From: Steinernema hermaphroditum
Lineage: Eukaryota; Nematoda; Chromadorea; Rhabditida; Steinernematidae
Assembly (NCBI GenBank): GCA_030435675.1
Contig: CM059623.1
Span: 3,064,012-3,128,011 of the forward strand
Direction of reading: 5' to 3'
DNA: 64,000 nt
The translations under genes were made by a program, and so were the position numbers. A model generated the notes under the pieces. It ran no database searches. It worked only from the letters and a program-made list of their open reading frames with translations, and was not told the origin of the DNA. Below are positions 1-12,447 of the stretch, in pieces (position 1 is the first letter of the stretch; every line of letters begins with the position of its first letter).

Positions 1-2583
1 ATCACTAACTAATGCCTCAAACGACACTCCCCTGACGCACTGACTCACACGCCGAGAGTTTGACATTTAGTCTATCAAAACACTATGGTATTTTTCAAGT
101 TAAAGTTTGAGAAAATTCTCGAATTTCAAATGGGAAACGTTTTAGTCATACGGGATTCGGTTCAAAGACTTCCTTTAGAAGTGAAATGCCGCCGATTCTA
201 AGATACTGTTCGAACAATCCGCCAGTGTCGCTAGACATATGGTATGGATGCTACCGTACGAAGAGGGGAAAAAGCGGATAAGACAGGCGGCAGTTGTGCC
301 CAACCAAGAGAACAATGTATCAATGAAAGCAGCCCGAGAAATAAGAATCACTGAAGGGGTCACTCGTCCGCAGATACGGTATAGGCCCTTCGTGGTGGGA
401 TCCATGCCACATGGGTCTTTTAGAATGAACACTTCAAGATACAGAACTTTTACAACTACGCTCGAAGCGGCGAAGTAAAAGAGAATCCTTATCATTGATC
501 TCCGACGTCCCAGACGTCTACGTGCACAGCGTCTTCCTTTTTGTGATAGAGCTGCAAATCGGTCCAAAAAAAGTGTAAAAGCAGCTGCAAAAAACGAAAC
601 ATACAGCACTGATCCGAATCTGGACTATGATCGGTCGGTGTGTGTGAAACGTCTTGAAATAACGAAAACAAGATCCGGTATAACAATAGTGAAAGCAGAA
701 GTAAACACGGCGAAAATAGCTCGCAGAAAATAGTTCTTTGTTCTCGTGTACGTTTTTCCTGAAGTCCTGAATCCTATTCAGTTTTGCGGTGCAGTGGGTC
801 CGCTTTTTTTTTCACCGGCATGTCCAAGAATAGTTCATCGGAAAGTTCGACGAAAAATGATGAGAGGAGACCAGTGATCCTCACGAGTCCGAGATTGAGT
901 CGATGAGCCCTGACTTGGACTCGATCTTGAACGTCTTGGACATAGGATTTGAAACTAATGATAATCTCGATAACCTCTTCCTCTAATGGGCTCTTCAATC
1001 GAAGTGTTATCAAGAGTAGTCCGAAACGGACCCGACACGAGTAATACCCCAATGCATCCAAACTGATTTTGACCCAAATCTGCACTTATTGCAGTAATGA
1101 AATGCCAGGAAACCGGGCAAATCAAGTGCTTCACTACGTTAAAGACCAACTAGGAAGGTCCTACCGAACGCGTCATGCTAGTGGGGTTTTATACACAACA
1201 CCTTACAGATAAACTCAATCTCGATTATCAGCTTGCTTAGCTTGAATCAGAGAGATCCAAAACATTACAACTTCTTGTCTTATGGACAACTGGATACAGT
1301 ACCACCAGAGCCAACTTGCCACGCACTCAAAAGCGCCATAAAATCGCTTGGCGAAAACAGGGATTAAACGGCAAAAATCGTCTCCTGGGTACGCGCATCC
1401 CTTCGTTTCTTTAATCCCAAGGCGGATTTTTTGTCGCCGATTTGCGTATTGTTTTGAAAAACAAACGAACGGAAACGATAACACCCTCTGTCCTTACGGG
1501 ATTTAGAGATGTGTCGTTTGAGACTTATGACTCATAAGTCGATCAGGTGTCCAACCAGATAAACTCTTATGTATTTGAAAAACATTTCACCTACCGCCAC
1601 TGCTCCAGACATAAGCATACGGTCGTCAAAACAATGATTTAAGTGAATAAACGGCTCTCTGGGAACACGACGTCTGAGCCAGCACCACCCAGCCACACAA
1701 TTCTGAAACGTAGGCGACGACTGCAGAGTATTTATCAGTTGTGGGAAGGGGTGTGAGAACCGCGGTAATTTGCTTTTTTGTTCTCTGCCACTCCAACGCT
1801 ACCGTATGCCCTTCAGAAAATAAATAATTTGCTTCGAGACAATGGTTTTCTTTTCAGGCAGTCCACTTGCGTGGTGCGCCTTTTTCAGACAAAGGACACG
1901 ACTCGCAAACAGCGAGCAGCTTTCAGATTCCAGCAGCGGTTATTCATAGACACTACACCGTTCCAAGTAGCAGAGACACGTCCGTGCGGTCACAGTAATT
2001 ACGGCGTTAATTGAGTTATCGGAGAAAGTGAGAACGTGGTGTTTCGATCGAGTATTTTTAGCGTTTGTGACGAGGCTAGGAGCGAGCGGAAGGAAAACCC
2101 AGCACTTAAAGACATAAGCACTCAAAACCGCAAAACTCAAAACTTGGACAGTCCTAATCCGGAACCCAAATCGAGCCGACTCAAATCGGTCATTTAAGAA
2201 CTGCTTTATATGTGACAATCGCGACCGTTCACGAGGAGTGGTGAGAAAAGGGCGTAGACGACCATAGACGAAAATCATTTGGCCCGGGGTTTTCTCTGAT
2301 CGGATCTGATCGCAACATGTCTCGATTGCTTAGCTTTCTTCTTTCCAGAGTTAATAACATAAAGCTTTGCAGTGTTGACAAAATACGCAAAAATCAAACG
2401 ACGGAAAAGGCTGAAACTCGAAACATGGATCTGAACAAACAGACTTACGGTCTCATGGAGCACTGGAGGGCCTCATCCATGGTCTGACTGGAATCTAATT
2501 ATTCGTAATACAACGACCTTGCATGAACACAACAAACTGACGTGCACTACTTTAAAAAGTTAAGCGGATTCATTACGAAAATG
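1..2583. other. No gene recognised; intergenic or degenerate sequence
   Basis: Open frames are short, overlap on both strands and show no recognisable domain or exon chain with good splice sites. One CTACCGTA octamer lies near 250 and another near 1799. I see no RNA gene or clear mobile element here. Confidence 0.5.
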
Positions 2584-2815
2584 TGACCTTGAAAGTGCTG
2601 ACTGCTAATCGCTTGGTCAGGCTAAAGACAGATTTCAAAGAAGATTGGATTTGTTTTCGTAGTGTGGACATTGGATCTGTAAAAGATCTCTGTTGGTCAC
2701 CAGGCATATTTGCGCTTGATAGAGGATTTTGCCACGGATCGCAAAAATTTATAAGGTTCATAGTAGGTTGACTATCATCCAACGTTACAGAAGCTACAAG
2801 AAGACATTACTTAAT
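2584..2815. repeat. Direct repeat, copy 1 (partner 3163-3395)
   Basis: This segment and the one about 580 bp downstream are roughly 90% identical by eye and in the same orientation. Both start near a CCTTGAAAGTGCTGACTGCT block and run through a GATCTGTAAAAGATCTCTGT block to a shared AGAAGCTACAAGAAGACA tail. A 60-62 codon plus-strand frame is open in both copies. It has no recognisable domain and may only reflect recent duplication. Confidence 0.75.
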
Positions 2816-3162
2816 GCAGCAATTACGCTGCTCCTAGCGATCTGTTTCAGCACGAATTATCCGCTTTAAGAGCTGATCTACCGACTGTTTCATCATATAC
2901 CAATACGCCGCTACATCGCTTTATGTAGTTCGCCATCTCACCCTTGAATATAACCTTATCCAGATGTTGATTTAACCGGGAATGTACAGAAACGCTATAC
3001 TTTGAAGCGGGGTCACTGTCAGTGGAGATCTTATAGATCTGGAACTAGGAGAATCTGGCGGATAATTCCACCACGGGCAACCATGACTCAGGAATTAAGA
3101 TGTGTACGGTCATTCTCAAAAATTCGATTATTTAGCAGAACATGTGTAACGTGATTCAAAAC

Positions 3163-3395
3163 CTTGAAAGTGCTGACTGCTAATCGCTTGGCCAAGCTAA
3201 AGACAGATTTCATAGAAGCTTGGATTTGTTTTCGTAGTGTGGACATTGGATCTGTAAAAGATCTCTGTTGGGCACCAGGCATATTTGCGCCTAATAGCGG
3301 ATTTTCATACAAATTGCAAAAATTTATAAGGTTCATGGTAGGTTGACAGTCATCCAACTAGTTACTAGCTTTACAGAAGCTACAAGAAGACAGTA
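3163..3395. repeat. Direct repeat, copy 2 (partner 2584-2815)
   Basis: This is the second copy of the segment at 2584-2815. Differences are scattered substitutions plus a small change in the TTCATACAAATTGC part. It could be a tandem duplication whose spacer has diverged, or two insertions of one unrecognised repeat. I saw no target duplications at the edges. Confidence 0.75.
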
Positions 3396-3803
3396 CTTAA
3401 GCTGCTGTTAGCGCTCCTTCTCAAAAATTGCTTTACAGAGCATGTGTAACACGATTCGAAACCGTACCGAACCGGAGTCAGTCGGTGATGCGAAGAGTGA
3501 GCCGCAGAAAATTGAGCCACTCAGTATTCAGCCACGAGAACTCATCGCAGATTACATTTCCAGCACGGTGGTTCACTGTGCTGGATTGTGCAACGACCTC
3601 GCAGGCAGCACACAGAGTGAGTGGAATATTTAAATCATTGCGGTGTGTTCTCTGTTAACTTTTTTCAATTTATAAATCTGTTCTGTAGGACCTCGTACGT
3701 ACAACGACGGATACGAATACTGGTTCGCTAGGCGCAGCGTCGATGGAAAGCTAAGTTTCTAGAGATGTACCGGGTGCATATCTAATATGATCATTACAAC
3801 AGG

Positions 3804-3835
3804 GTCATCACTAGGGATGCATCCCTAGTCATCAC
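3804..3835. mobile_element. 16-bp remnant of a hAT-like element inside a perfect 8-bp target duplication
   Basis: The perfect palindrome TAGGGATGCATCCCTA at 3812-3827 is flanked on both sides by GTCATCAC (3804-3811 and 3828-3835). The palindrome is the two TAGGGATGC termini of the element family at 40629 and 48949, joined head to head. An 8-bp duplication is the hallmark of hAT insertion. The site is best read as an insertion whose interior was lost, leaving only fused ends. Confidence 0.75.
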
Positions 3836-5229
3836 CCACAATGAATGCTACATCTACAGCTTTCAGAAGTTCTCTGGGCGCGACACCCATCTCGAATATA
3901 TTAAAACTAATTAAACCAATTTCGTTTCTTTTTGTGAATAAAAAAGTGTCTAAGTAGAGGTAAGTTCCTGGTAGCGGTCTCGACACACGCTCATTATGAT
4001 ACACACTGTACTTTGGCTATGCTAATCACAAGGCCCTTCAATTGGTTCAAAAACGTTAAGTCAGTTAACCGGTCAATTGGTCTGGTGTCCATATTAAAGT
4101 GGTCAGCACAAAAGTTTGTTGAACTTTTGGGGTTTGGAGCGATTCTGAACGTATCCGACTTGTAAGACTCCAGGAACAATAAGAAGAAGAACGTGTTCTC
4201 TTGTTTATATTGACCTTAAGGTATGGATTTTGTAAATTCGGCGTGGGACACACCCTATCGATAGATAAAACGTCCTTTAATTAGTGCTAAATCCCAAATT
4301 CTCATAAAAATGGACGTGCGAAATGACCAACAAACTACCCCCACGCTTCCTATAGTATTCGCCCTTGCACATGTCTTCTTCCTCATGGCTCAGCTGTCCC
4401 AGCGGTACACGTAAACAAGGCAATTAGTCTGAACAGCGACAAACACACACACGATGTCTTGATATACATAGGAAGTCCAAAGTTTACTTACGGTAGTCGA
4501 CAGGTGCAACCAACCGAAGCCAGAAGGCAACGTCGCCAGATTACTCGAGGTAATACCCGAAAGGGGCTCTACCGTTCGCTCCTATAGCCAAGCTGCAATG
4601 GGCGTGGCATAATGTGATTAGCTCGAGAAACCACAAAATCGCGGACGGCGACCACAAACGCGAACATAACAAAGGTGTTTTTCGATGAAGGCGCGACTCA
4701 TAAAAATAACATAACATGCCACTTCTTGGAGACCGTTATATTGTAGCTCGATACGGTAATAACAGCCATGGAATAACAGAATATTTTAGAAGCTAGAATA
4801 TTTAAGCGTCAACGACTGACAGGTACGGTAGAATCTTAGCAAACAAGTTGAAGGATCAGGAGGTACATTGGCTACTTTGACTGAAGCGATCGAGTCCAAA
4901 TAGTCACCTAATCACATTGACGACTAATGGCGTTAAGTGAAATATGAGCACAAAAAGGCTGCAAAAAGACGTAATTGGGCACGAAGGCGGGCGTTGAATC
5001 ACGACGTCCCGCCTGCTAGACATAGACATCTGATGTCATTAGGGATAGGATTAGGCGAACCGTTTTTTGAGAAGGTGGTGCAAGGGGAGAGTTGCAGAGG
5101 TGAGGAGGTGGTCCACAAAAAAATGTGATGGGCCTGTGATCTGGCGTTTTAGAAAATGACAAAAAAACTGAAGTACGTGCTTCATAATAACCTGAACAGG
5201 ACTAGATGTTCGAAAGTGCGTATACGGCA
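3836..5229. other. No gene recognised
   Basis: There are no convincing exons, RNA genes or complete mobile elements. A diverged fragment of the GGTGCAT terminus lies just upstream at about 3769-3780. TACGGTAG octamers occur near 4493 and 4825. Confidence 0.45.
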
Positions 5230-5231
5230 GA

Positions 5232-5735
5232 TATATGGAAAGCTTTAGGAACAAGAAGGATAGAGCCCAAAACTATAGTCTCTGGAACTCATAACGGATA
5301 TCGACCAAGCCTCAATTTGAAATCGGTATTAAAATAGGAATTTTATGGTATTTTAATCAAAAATCGTACAGCTTTACAGTAAACTTCACTTACCTTAAGC
5401 AATATATGTATGCAGAAAGAGCTTTAGGAACTACAAGGATGGCGCGGAAAACTCTGATATAGTTCCCAGAACTTAAATCAAATAATCAACCCGGCATTTA
5501 TCGGAATACCCAGTGGGCATATTGTTATTTTTACCAAAAATCGAGCAGCCTGGCAGCAAATTCAAGCAGAATGAGCGTAGTGCATGTTGGCAAACACTGG
5601 AATACTCATCGAAAAATGTCGTCCACTTCTTTCTTATTGAAATTTTGAAATTCTTTGAATTCGATATGAAAATAGCTGAAGCCACAAGGGTATGGTTCCT
5701 TGAACTCTTGATATCAAATGAACAACGATCTTAGG
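5232..5735. repeat. Degenerate tandem repeat of about 185-bp units
   Basis: The string AGCTTTAGGAAC(T)ACAAGGATRG recurs at about 5239 and 5420, and a weaker version (GAAGCCACAAGGGTATGGTTCC) is near 5679. Between them, a TTTTAYCAAAAATCG block recurs near 5355 and 5532. The spacing suggests two to three old tandem units. The open frames in the region cross unit boundaries and are not credible genes. Confidence 0.5.
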
Positions 5736-6117
5736 GTCGCTCCACATTTCTCGTCTGCGCTCAAAACAGCAACATTCGTTTTACGATGTTTGAAGAAGGT
5801 TTTCAAACTGACCGAGTATCTTCCGATGCTATAAATTTGGATAGCCCTTAGCCATAAAAGAGATAAAAAACAGTGAATTTCGTTGTGCCTACATGTTGTC
5901 GCCGTGTCCGTATAATTTGCTAAACTCAGGCGTGAAGTCAAGTCCTGATCGTCGTGTAGAAATTTACATTTTTCCATTTATATCGAACGTGTCAGATAGT
6001 GTCCCAGATAGAGCTAAATAGGATGCATGTGAACGGTGAAAGCGAGCATCAAAAGCTGAAAATGGAGAGCTATTTTAGGTCCCTTTTGCGGTCCAAGTCC
6101 AAAGTGCACCAGTTCAC

Positions 6118-6529
6118 ATGTGTGGTCTTCCACAGTCCTACCTGTCTTTCGGTTTTTCCGCCTCCTTTTTGCCACAACAGTACAGAATACGAATGCGATC
6201 TAGAGATTCACGTGGCCACAACAATACACCAATCTATTTCGCAGGATCAGTGGATAGAGCAAATCTAAACGATATATACGTCTCGTTTTCAATGCAGCTA
6301 TAGATCAACTTCCTCGCCACCAATGTCCCGTATTGCGAAACAAATAAAGAACATTATAAACAACACCGTGGTGACCACACGCATCGAAAACATATTCATT
6401 CAAGTCAGAGTGAGACAACGATTGTTTTCCGACAGTAACCGCAGTTTCTCGTCAAAACCAACAAACGAATCATATCGCTATGTGTACCTGTTCAATGCTG
6501 ATCCATTTCGCGTCAATCGCAAACCTTAA
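6118..6529 (+). pseudogene. Possible degenerate coding fragment, unidentified
   Basis: Two adjacent plus-strand frames, 6118-6303 and 6323-6529, read like protein with balanced composition. The second contains NNTVVTTRIENIFIQVRVRQ. They are in different frames and no good splice pair joins them. I recognise no family. This may be a decayed exon pair or chance. Confidence 0.15.
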
Positions 6530-7056
6530 GGTATACGGTAAAGTGTAGTTCGAAAACGGCGTTAACTAGAAAAAAGGCACGCGAAGCAATCGATAGAAAA
6601 ACAGACCGAAATCTATTATTCGCGACATTTCGGGCTAACATTTAAAAATATCAGAAACGAGGGCACATCTGACCTTGCGTAATTACATGAATAATTAGCC
6701 AGCCGGAAACGGCGTCCTTTGCCGCTTTCACCGAGGCTATGTGTATTCTATGCACATGTGCTCGAGTCTATTCTGCTTAGTCTATTTGTGGAAGAAGTTA
6801 TTCTTGCCGGTAGACCGCCTAGACAGACGTCTGTGTACGTAGGCGGTGTGCTTAGAAAAGTCGCGGAAAGCTCGTTTGTGCCATTCTTATGAACTTCATT
6901 AATGGGAGATCTTCCGGCCTGGGAATAGTATGTAATGCGTTTAGAGATGAAAGCTGCAGGACCTTTCAGCCCTCATTCGGGACCAAGCTGGAATGTATTT
7001 TATGATTCAAAATAAGAAAAATGTAAATATACGAAAGAAAATGAGGAAAAAGAACG
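6530..7056. other. No gene recognised
   Basis: No supported exon or RNA gene. A TACGGTA heptamer sits at about 6535. Confidence 0.4.
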
Positions 7057-7099
7057 TAAAAAAAGTTTTGCCTTCGGACGGATTCGAACCCCGGACCTT
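7057..7099 (-). repeat. tRNA 3'-half-like module with T-run
   Basis: Read on the minus strand, AAGGTCCGGGGTTCGAATCC is followed within 20 bp by a TTTTTTT run. GGTTCGAATCC matches an RNA polymerase III box B (T-arm). The same module, with the same trailing T-run, occurs in both arms of the element at 40629-40905. No matching box A or acceptor stem is present, so this is a dispersed repeat module rather than a tRNA gene. Confidence 0.6.
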
Positions 7100-8358
7100 G
7101 TGGCTGATACCTGAGGAAGGAAATTAAAGCTCTAGTTAGGCGTGGGCGAAACAGGACTAAGCCTATCTAAACACACAGTTTGCCCCATACAAAATCTTAT
7201 GCAGGCTATACTTCTGATGAGAGTTCACACAAGGAAGCCCAAGATATAAGTATGTCCGGCGTACTTCTTGTCTAACGACCTCTGAAGCGAGATGATGTTT
7301 AATATGAACTGATTTTATATTCTAGACATTTAGGCGGCAGTAAAAAAACAAAACAGTCACGACAATGGCAGGCACTAAAAATCTGAATTTTTGTAATTTT
7401 TGGCATGCAACGTGTTCACTTTTTGGTGTTCGTAAGATAACGGCTGGGCCATGCCTGTCCGACTGTGTCTCCAATTTTCATTTTTGATGTTTGAATGCAA
7501 TTCTGTATAACGTACTAACCATAAAATTGACTGAGACGAGTTAGAAAGGGGCTAGCTAGGAGCTGTAACACAACTCGAGATCGAGCCCTTGCGTGCGTTC
7601 TGTTGGCTGATTGGCAGTGTGTCGGTCTGTTAGGCTGGAGGTCAAAGGTTCAATCCCCCGTGCTGTCCAAGCGGATCCAATATCCGACAAAAGCGGTATT
7701 ATTGAATTCGACAACCCTTTTCACACATCACTCGCTCAGTATGAGTTCAAAAAGTTTGGAGTATGCAAAGTTATGAGCGAGTTCATCCGAGCATAAAGCT
7801 CTTGGGTTAACTTCGCTAAAAAGTAATGAATGAAAATTCTGGGAACTAAGTCAGTTTGGGTATTTTGGCACACAAATCAAAATTTATTTTTGTTGAACTC
7901 TGACGATCCAAGCATAACACACTTGGCTAACTTCTCTGAACACGCAATGGATGAAACTTCTAAGGGAAATAGCACACTTTCTCTGTTTAGCTATTTTGAC
8001 ACATAATTCAATCTTATTTTTGTTTTTAGGTTGGTGAGCTTTCGTGGTTTGGGTGCCAATGTAAAATTGCCCGAAAGTGCAGAGAGCGTATTTTGACGAA
8101 AGGACTTTTTGGGTCTGTGAGATCGATGTTTTTCGCTTGTAACGGAATACCGATGTAGACGACTTGTACCCTTCTTTTGCCTTTGAATAGATCTCCATAG
8201 TTGATCCATGGCAAACTCAAAAGATCGGAAATAAATATTTATAATCCACGCGTAAAAAGACAAGAGACGCGTCGAAAGTGTACTGAGTCACCAGGCCGAC
8301 TATGCTAAAAGTACACTATCGTTCCGGGAGCCTCTCCTGTCAGCGTTTCGAAAAGTTC
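7100..8358. other. No gene recognised
   Basis: Short frames occur on both strands at 7611-7796 and 7884-8263. None has a recognisable domain or a supported exon chain. Confidence 0.4.
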
Positions 8359-8412
8359 TATGCACCGGAATGAAAAAAATACCCTGGAAAACCGGAGCCG
8401 GGTGCATCTCTA
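8359..8412. mobile_element. Old hAT-like miniature element remnant
   Basis: TATGCACCGGAA on the left and GGTGCATCTCTA on the right form degenerate inverted ends of the TAGGGATGCACC family. The AAAACCGGAGCCGGG core resembles the element at 48949-49048. No matching target duplication remains, so this is probably an old or rearranged copy. Confidence 0.4.
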
Positions 8413-9495
8413 GTCGGCTTCCTCAAAGCTGAAACTTAAAAAAACTACGGTAACGGTCGATATGCATCACGGCGTCAATTTTTTGTTACGTATGGAGAAA
8501 AATAACACGCTTGATTGTTTCTTAATAAGGATTAGTAAATGAACAAGGAAGTTAGATGTATGCGAAGGAAACATATCTTGTAAACAAGCCGAACACAAAA
8601 TATAAATATCATATACGTGTCATAGGAAGGATATGGTCAATGAGTCGCTATATTTACCCGTCGTACTGTGGCTCAGAACTACAGCTTAGTTCTATTCTTG
8701 TGAACGACGACGTTCCTTGTTTTATTTCCGTCTCAGCACGTTTTTGCGCCAACGCAGTTCACGTTTAAGCCGAACGAATAGGAAATTACGTTCGTGTTTA
8801 CATGACGCAAAAAGAATCTAAATAAACATTTCTTAATAGTCGGCCGTTCGCTCATCCATTAGCATGCAACATTAATGTAAAATATGAAAGTAGGGACGCG
8901 CAGGAAATGAAAAAGAAAATGTTTGGGGCAGTGTTGGAAGGGTTTTTGATCTTGATCTTGAAATCTTCACGGGTTGGATTGAGTTGTCTCAGGTTGATCT
9001 TTTCAAAGTTTTAACCGATCTTTCTCGCTGTCAAAAATTTACCAAGCAATTCTTATATAAAACAAAAGCGGTCAAGTCCGTTTGTAGCGACCACACACAT
9101 CGACTGACACGCGCAAAAAGGGTTGGGCTGAACCCTTCACCCATCCGACTAACAAGCCTATTACTTGATGATGTACAAAAGAACCTCTAATCGTTTCAGT
9201 TTTTGATATGTTCGCTGGCATATCAAAGCAAAGAACATCGACGATTATAGATGATAAGGTAACTATGCCACTTGATCCACTGGTGTCCTCTATGTTTATG
9301 TACAAAATGGCCGCAAACGAATCTGTAACAGCATCATTTCAATTTTCGATATGTTTTTAAAGCAGCCACAGCATGGATGTTTACAAATTTTGAGATCATA
9401 AATGCATCTAACGGCCTTTGGGATGAATACACTATTGCCCTGCGGTAACCAACCGGTGGTAAATAGTCCTGCAAGGCACAGCCCTGTGGGCGGCA
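8413..9495. other. No gene recognised
   Basis: I find no supported exons, RNA genes or mobile elements. Confidence 0.4.
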
Positions 9496-9499
9496 AGAT

Positions 9500-9650
9500 T
9501 GGCAATTGGCGGTCTATCGCTCTTGAAGACATAGTGGAAGTGATTCGGTGGCTCGTTGTGAACGTGTCTTATCTGTAAACCGGCCGGAGTCGGTTGAACG
9601 CCGGCCCGGGTCCCCATTTTGTCTGCTTCCTGAGAGTGGTCTACATTCTC
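9500..9650 (+). repeat. tRNA-derived SINE-like element, copy 1
   Basis: The copy has a GAAGACATAGYGG head, a box A-like GGTGGCTCGTTGTGAACGTG, a box B-like AGTCGGTTGAACGCCGGCC and then a TTTTGTCTGCT block. The same order of blocks occurs at 11047, 33822 and 61503 (+) and at 19910, 26700, 27180 and 46555 (-). The spacing between the boxes is that of a tRNA head, but the acceptor and anticodon stems do not pair, so it is not a tRNA gene. Confidence 0.6.
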
Positions 9651-9749
9651 GCCTCTCCTGAAAATTGAAATTGATGAAAAAAAGATATTCCCAATAATTG
9701 AGATTCCCAAATTTCAGATATGAATGCTAGCAATCTTTTGCTCCTCCTT

Positions 9750-9842
9750 ACAAGGGAACGATCAAACACAAAACACCAAGATCGACGCGAGACTAGAGAC
9801 AAGCGGTAGGTCCAGGTGAGAAAGTTTATCGTGCAAAAATTC
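9750..9842 (+). repeat. Terminal fragment related to the 39.8-40.6 kb fold-back
   Basis: ACAAGGGAACG, AAGATCG(A/G)CGCGAGACTA and GGTAGGTCCAGGTG appear in the same order and spacing as in the first 95 bp of each arm of the fold-back at 39845-40608. Only one end is present here. Confidence 0.6.
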
Positions 9843-11046
9843 AACTCCCGGTCACGCTGTTTCTACTGAAGCTCAGTTAAATACAAACAAAGCCTACTAC
9901 CAGCAATGTTATGGCTTGCCTACTGTCTTCGACTGTACCTACCACTGCCAAAAAGCATGGAGAGAGAGAGCGTAGATCCACGACAAAGGTATCACATATT
10001 CGTCTAGCAGGCAACATTTTGAAATTGAAAAGTTCATTTTTATAGCACAACACTGCAAAAGGCACACGTAAAAAAACAGCTGCCAGTCACGAGGTTTCAT
10101 TACTTATGCTCGTGTACTTTTCTTACCATACCAGATGGAAATCTAAAAACAAAATCTTCAACATGAGACAAAGAAAAACCTTAAGAATCTGATCCATATC
10201 TTCCTTTGTCTCGAATACCACACGCATCGGTTATGATGATGAATGCGTAGACCACCATTATTTATCCTCCGATAGCCGATGCGTGTGGCATTCTTGTTCT
10301 ATATATATTTGGCCACTACCGTATCCCAAATTAATGACCATTATCTGTGGGTGTTTTTTACAACTTCCTGTTATTCTCTCACATCAAAACATGTGCGCCT
10401 ATGCAATCGCTGTGTCATCATCGCTGTATCACATTTCCGGAACTAAGAGCCAAAAAAACATGAGCAAGCTCTGTTTTCGTCGGTCGAAAATAGACGCCAC
10501 GCTCGGATGAGCATTGAGAAGGCGGACAGAGTAATAAGATACGATAGACGGGCGGTAAACGCAGCGACGTGACGATAAGATACGTAGCGCTGGAAATAGG
10601 AGACGGCATACGATAGCTTTGGAGCAGGGCACGCCAGTAAACACACGCTACAAGAAAGGAGACCAGTAATCAAGAGGAAATCGGCTTTTTTAATATTTTT
10701 ACATGAGCTAAGGCGGCGGCTAAGCTGCTTCCACTGATCGGTCTTCAGTGAAAACACTGATAAATCCTGATTGCAAACCTCTATTTTTGCTGTTTTGTAG
10801 TCTATTAGGGAAATTAAGCGACACTGGCAACGGTTCCATTTCTTTCGTGGTACATGAACTTCTTGGAGAATGATTGGGATAGAGGTCATTGAGTACTCTG
10901 CAGGCAATAACGGCAGCTCAAGATCCCTTAGGATAAAAAGACACAATGGCCTACCGGGCCTAGCATCCCCAGTGATACAGTGCTACTGGAACAGCACCGT
11001 CTGAACTGTGTGTGTGGCTCGTAGCATCGTTTAAAGTTTAACCCGG
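9843..11046. other. No gene recognised
   Basis: A 167-codon minus-strand frame (10443-10946) is the longest here. It has no domain, signal or splice support and its composition looks like chance. A CTACCGTA octamer lies near 10316. Confidence 0.4.
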
Positions 11047-11275
11047 TAAACAGCTGGTGGTCGCTGTCTCGAGCTGTCGCTGTCTAGTTGTCTCGAAGCC
11101 ATAGTGGCAGTGAATCGGTCCAAGTGACTTGCAGGCTCATCGTCTGTGTGGCTCATCGCGAACGTGTCTGATTTGTAGACCGGTCGGGGTCGGTTCGAAG
11201 CCGTCCTGAGTCCATTCTTTGTAAGCGCTCTGAAAACGACCACTCCTCGAATGATCGAATGCAACCGCTCTAGTG
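11047..11275 (+). repeat. tRNA-derived SINE-like element, copy 2
   Basis: This is one of the better preserved copies. It has the TCTCGAAGCCATAGTGGCAG head, the box A-like TGTGTGGCTCATCGCGAACG, the box B-like GGTCGGTTCGAAGCCG and a downstream CTCTGAAAACGACC block followed by TCGAATGATCGAATG. The 3' blocks also occur in the copy inside the gene intron at 61503. Confidence 0.7.
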
Positions 11276-11859
11276 TGGATAGAAAAAAAAACACAGAATG
11301 AAACCATCGGTTATTTTCTATAACCGTCTTTAAAGATTGTACCAAACAGTAAAAAATCTATTCTGTTCTATCAATCACTGCGACTATCCCTTGCAATCGA
11401 GTTATTTTGAGTGAAACTTTAGGCCAGGCCGTTTTTTAGAGTCAGTTTTTTCCTCCATGGGAGCATATTTTATGTACCTTGTTAACTACCCAAAAACTGT
11501 ACATAGAGGATCCCAAAAATAGACAGTTGTTTGAAAAGTTTCTTTCGGTATCTCGACGCCTTTTTTGGGGTAAACCTACTTTAAAATAGCGAGAATATAG
11601 GGTGCTCACAAAAATATTGTAGATGGTGAGAATTTTCCTTTTTCTGGTTGCCTTCTTTTCATTTTTACAACTGTTATATCGGGCCTTTCTGATCTACAAA
11701 ATGATTTAGAATTGAGATCTATTTGATCTAGGCATCCATCAAGACTTCAAAAGTGCAAAAATGAGAAGCAAATCCTCTGTACCAAAGACTTTTGGAAGAT
11801 TTTCACCGTCGCACCCATCTGCAACTTACAAAATCGTGCAGAAAGGTTCCTTGCGCACT
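11276..11859. other. No gene recognised
   Basis: AT-rich spacer between the SINE copy and the transposase relic. It may include further decayed transposon sequence. Confidence 0.35.
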
Positions 11860-12125
11860 GCCTCCAAAGTGTGGTGTTTTTGGGAGGATTTTCCGGGCCC
11901 GGCTTAAACCACAATCATGGCGCACCCCAAAAGGCGCAAAGGTCAAATTTCTCGAGAGCTGATTTTGGTGGACGTCGTGATTCCCTAGACGAAAACAATT
12001 TGAAAGTAGACTCCATCAGGACTGGGAGGCGAATCTCCAAGAGTTATTGGGCAAAACATGAGGCCAAATTGGACCGATTTTAACCCCGTTAACTTCGCTG
12101 TTTGGATCATGGAACAAGAAGGAAA
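11860..12125 (+). pseudogene. Degenerate mariner/Tc1-like transposase fragment
   Basis: In one plus-strand frame, 12059-12118 encodes MRPNWTDFNPVNFAVWIMEQ. This matches the signature WPxxSPDLNPMDxxVWSxLE around the third catalytic acidic residue of mariner/Tc1-type DDE transposases. Upstream, in another frame, LQSVVFLGGFSGPGL resembles the SVMVWGG segment of the same enzymes. Stops and frameshifts separate the pieces, so the copy is dead. Motif recognition only. Confidence 0.5.
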
Positions 12126-12447
12126 AGACCTGAGCGACCAGACAGTTAAAAGTTTTTCTTCCACCCTGTAAATCGAGATTTTCTTTCGACCTCATGAACC
12201 CTTGCACGACGAAAGGTGTGATCCCTTCGTGAAGGCCTTAAGGAACCCAAACCATATGGACAAGGAGTCAAAATGAGCATGTCTGTCCAAACGCCTGTAA
12301 TGTTCCTTATTTTGAAAAAAGAAAAAATACTAATGAAGTGGAAGTAACATTTTCATACAATGATCAGTGAATTACGGTAGTATCACTATCCTTTGCATCA
12401 AAAATAGAGTTCTTTTACGAAAAAAAATAACAGGGCAAAAAGGTCAT
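12126..12447. other. No gene recognised
   Basis: No gene supported; part of it may be the decayed 3' end of the preceding transposon. A TACGGTAG octamer lies near 12374. Confidence 0.35.

Noticed and set aside
10443..10946. 167-codon minus-strand frame
   Set aside because: No recognisable domain, no promoter or splice context, and chance-like composition; a few frames of this length are expected in 64 kb.
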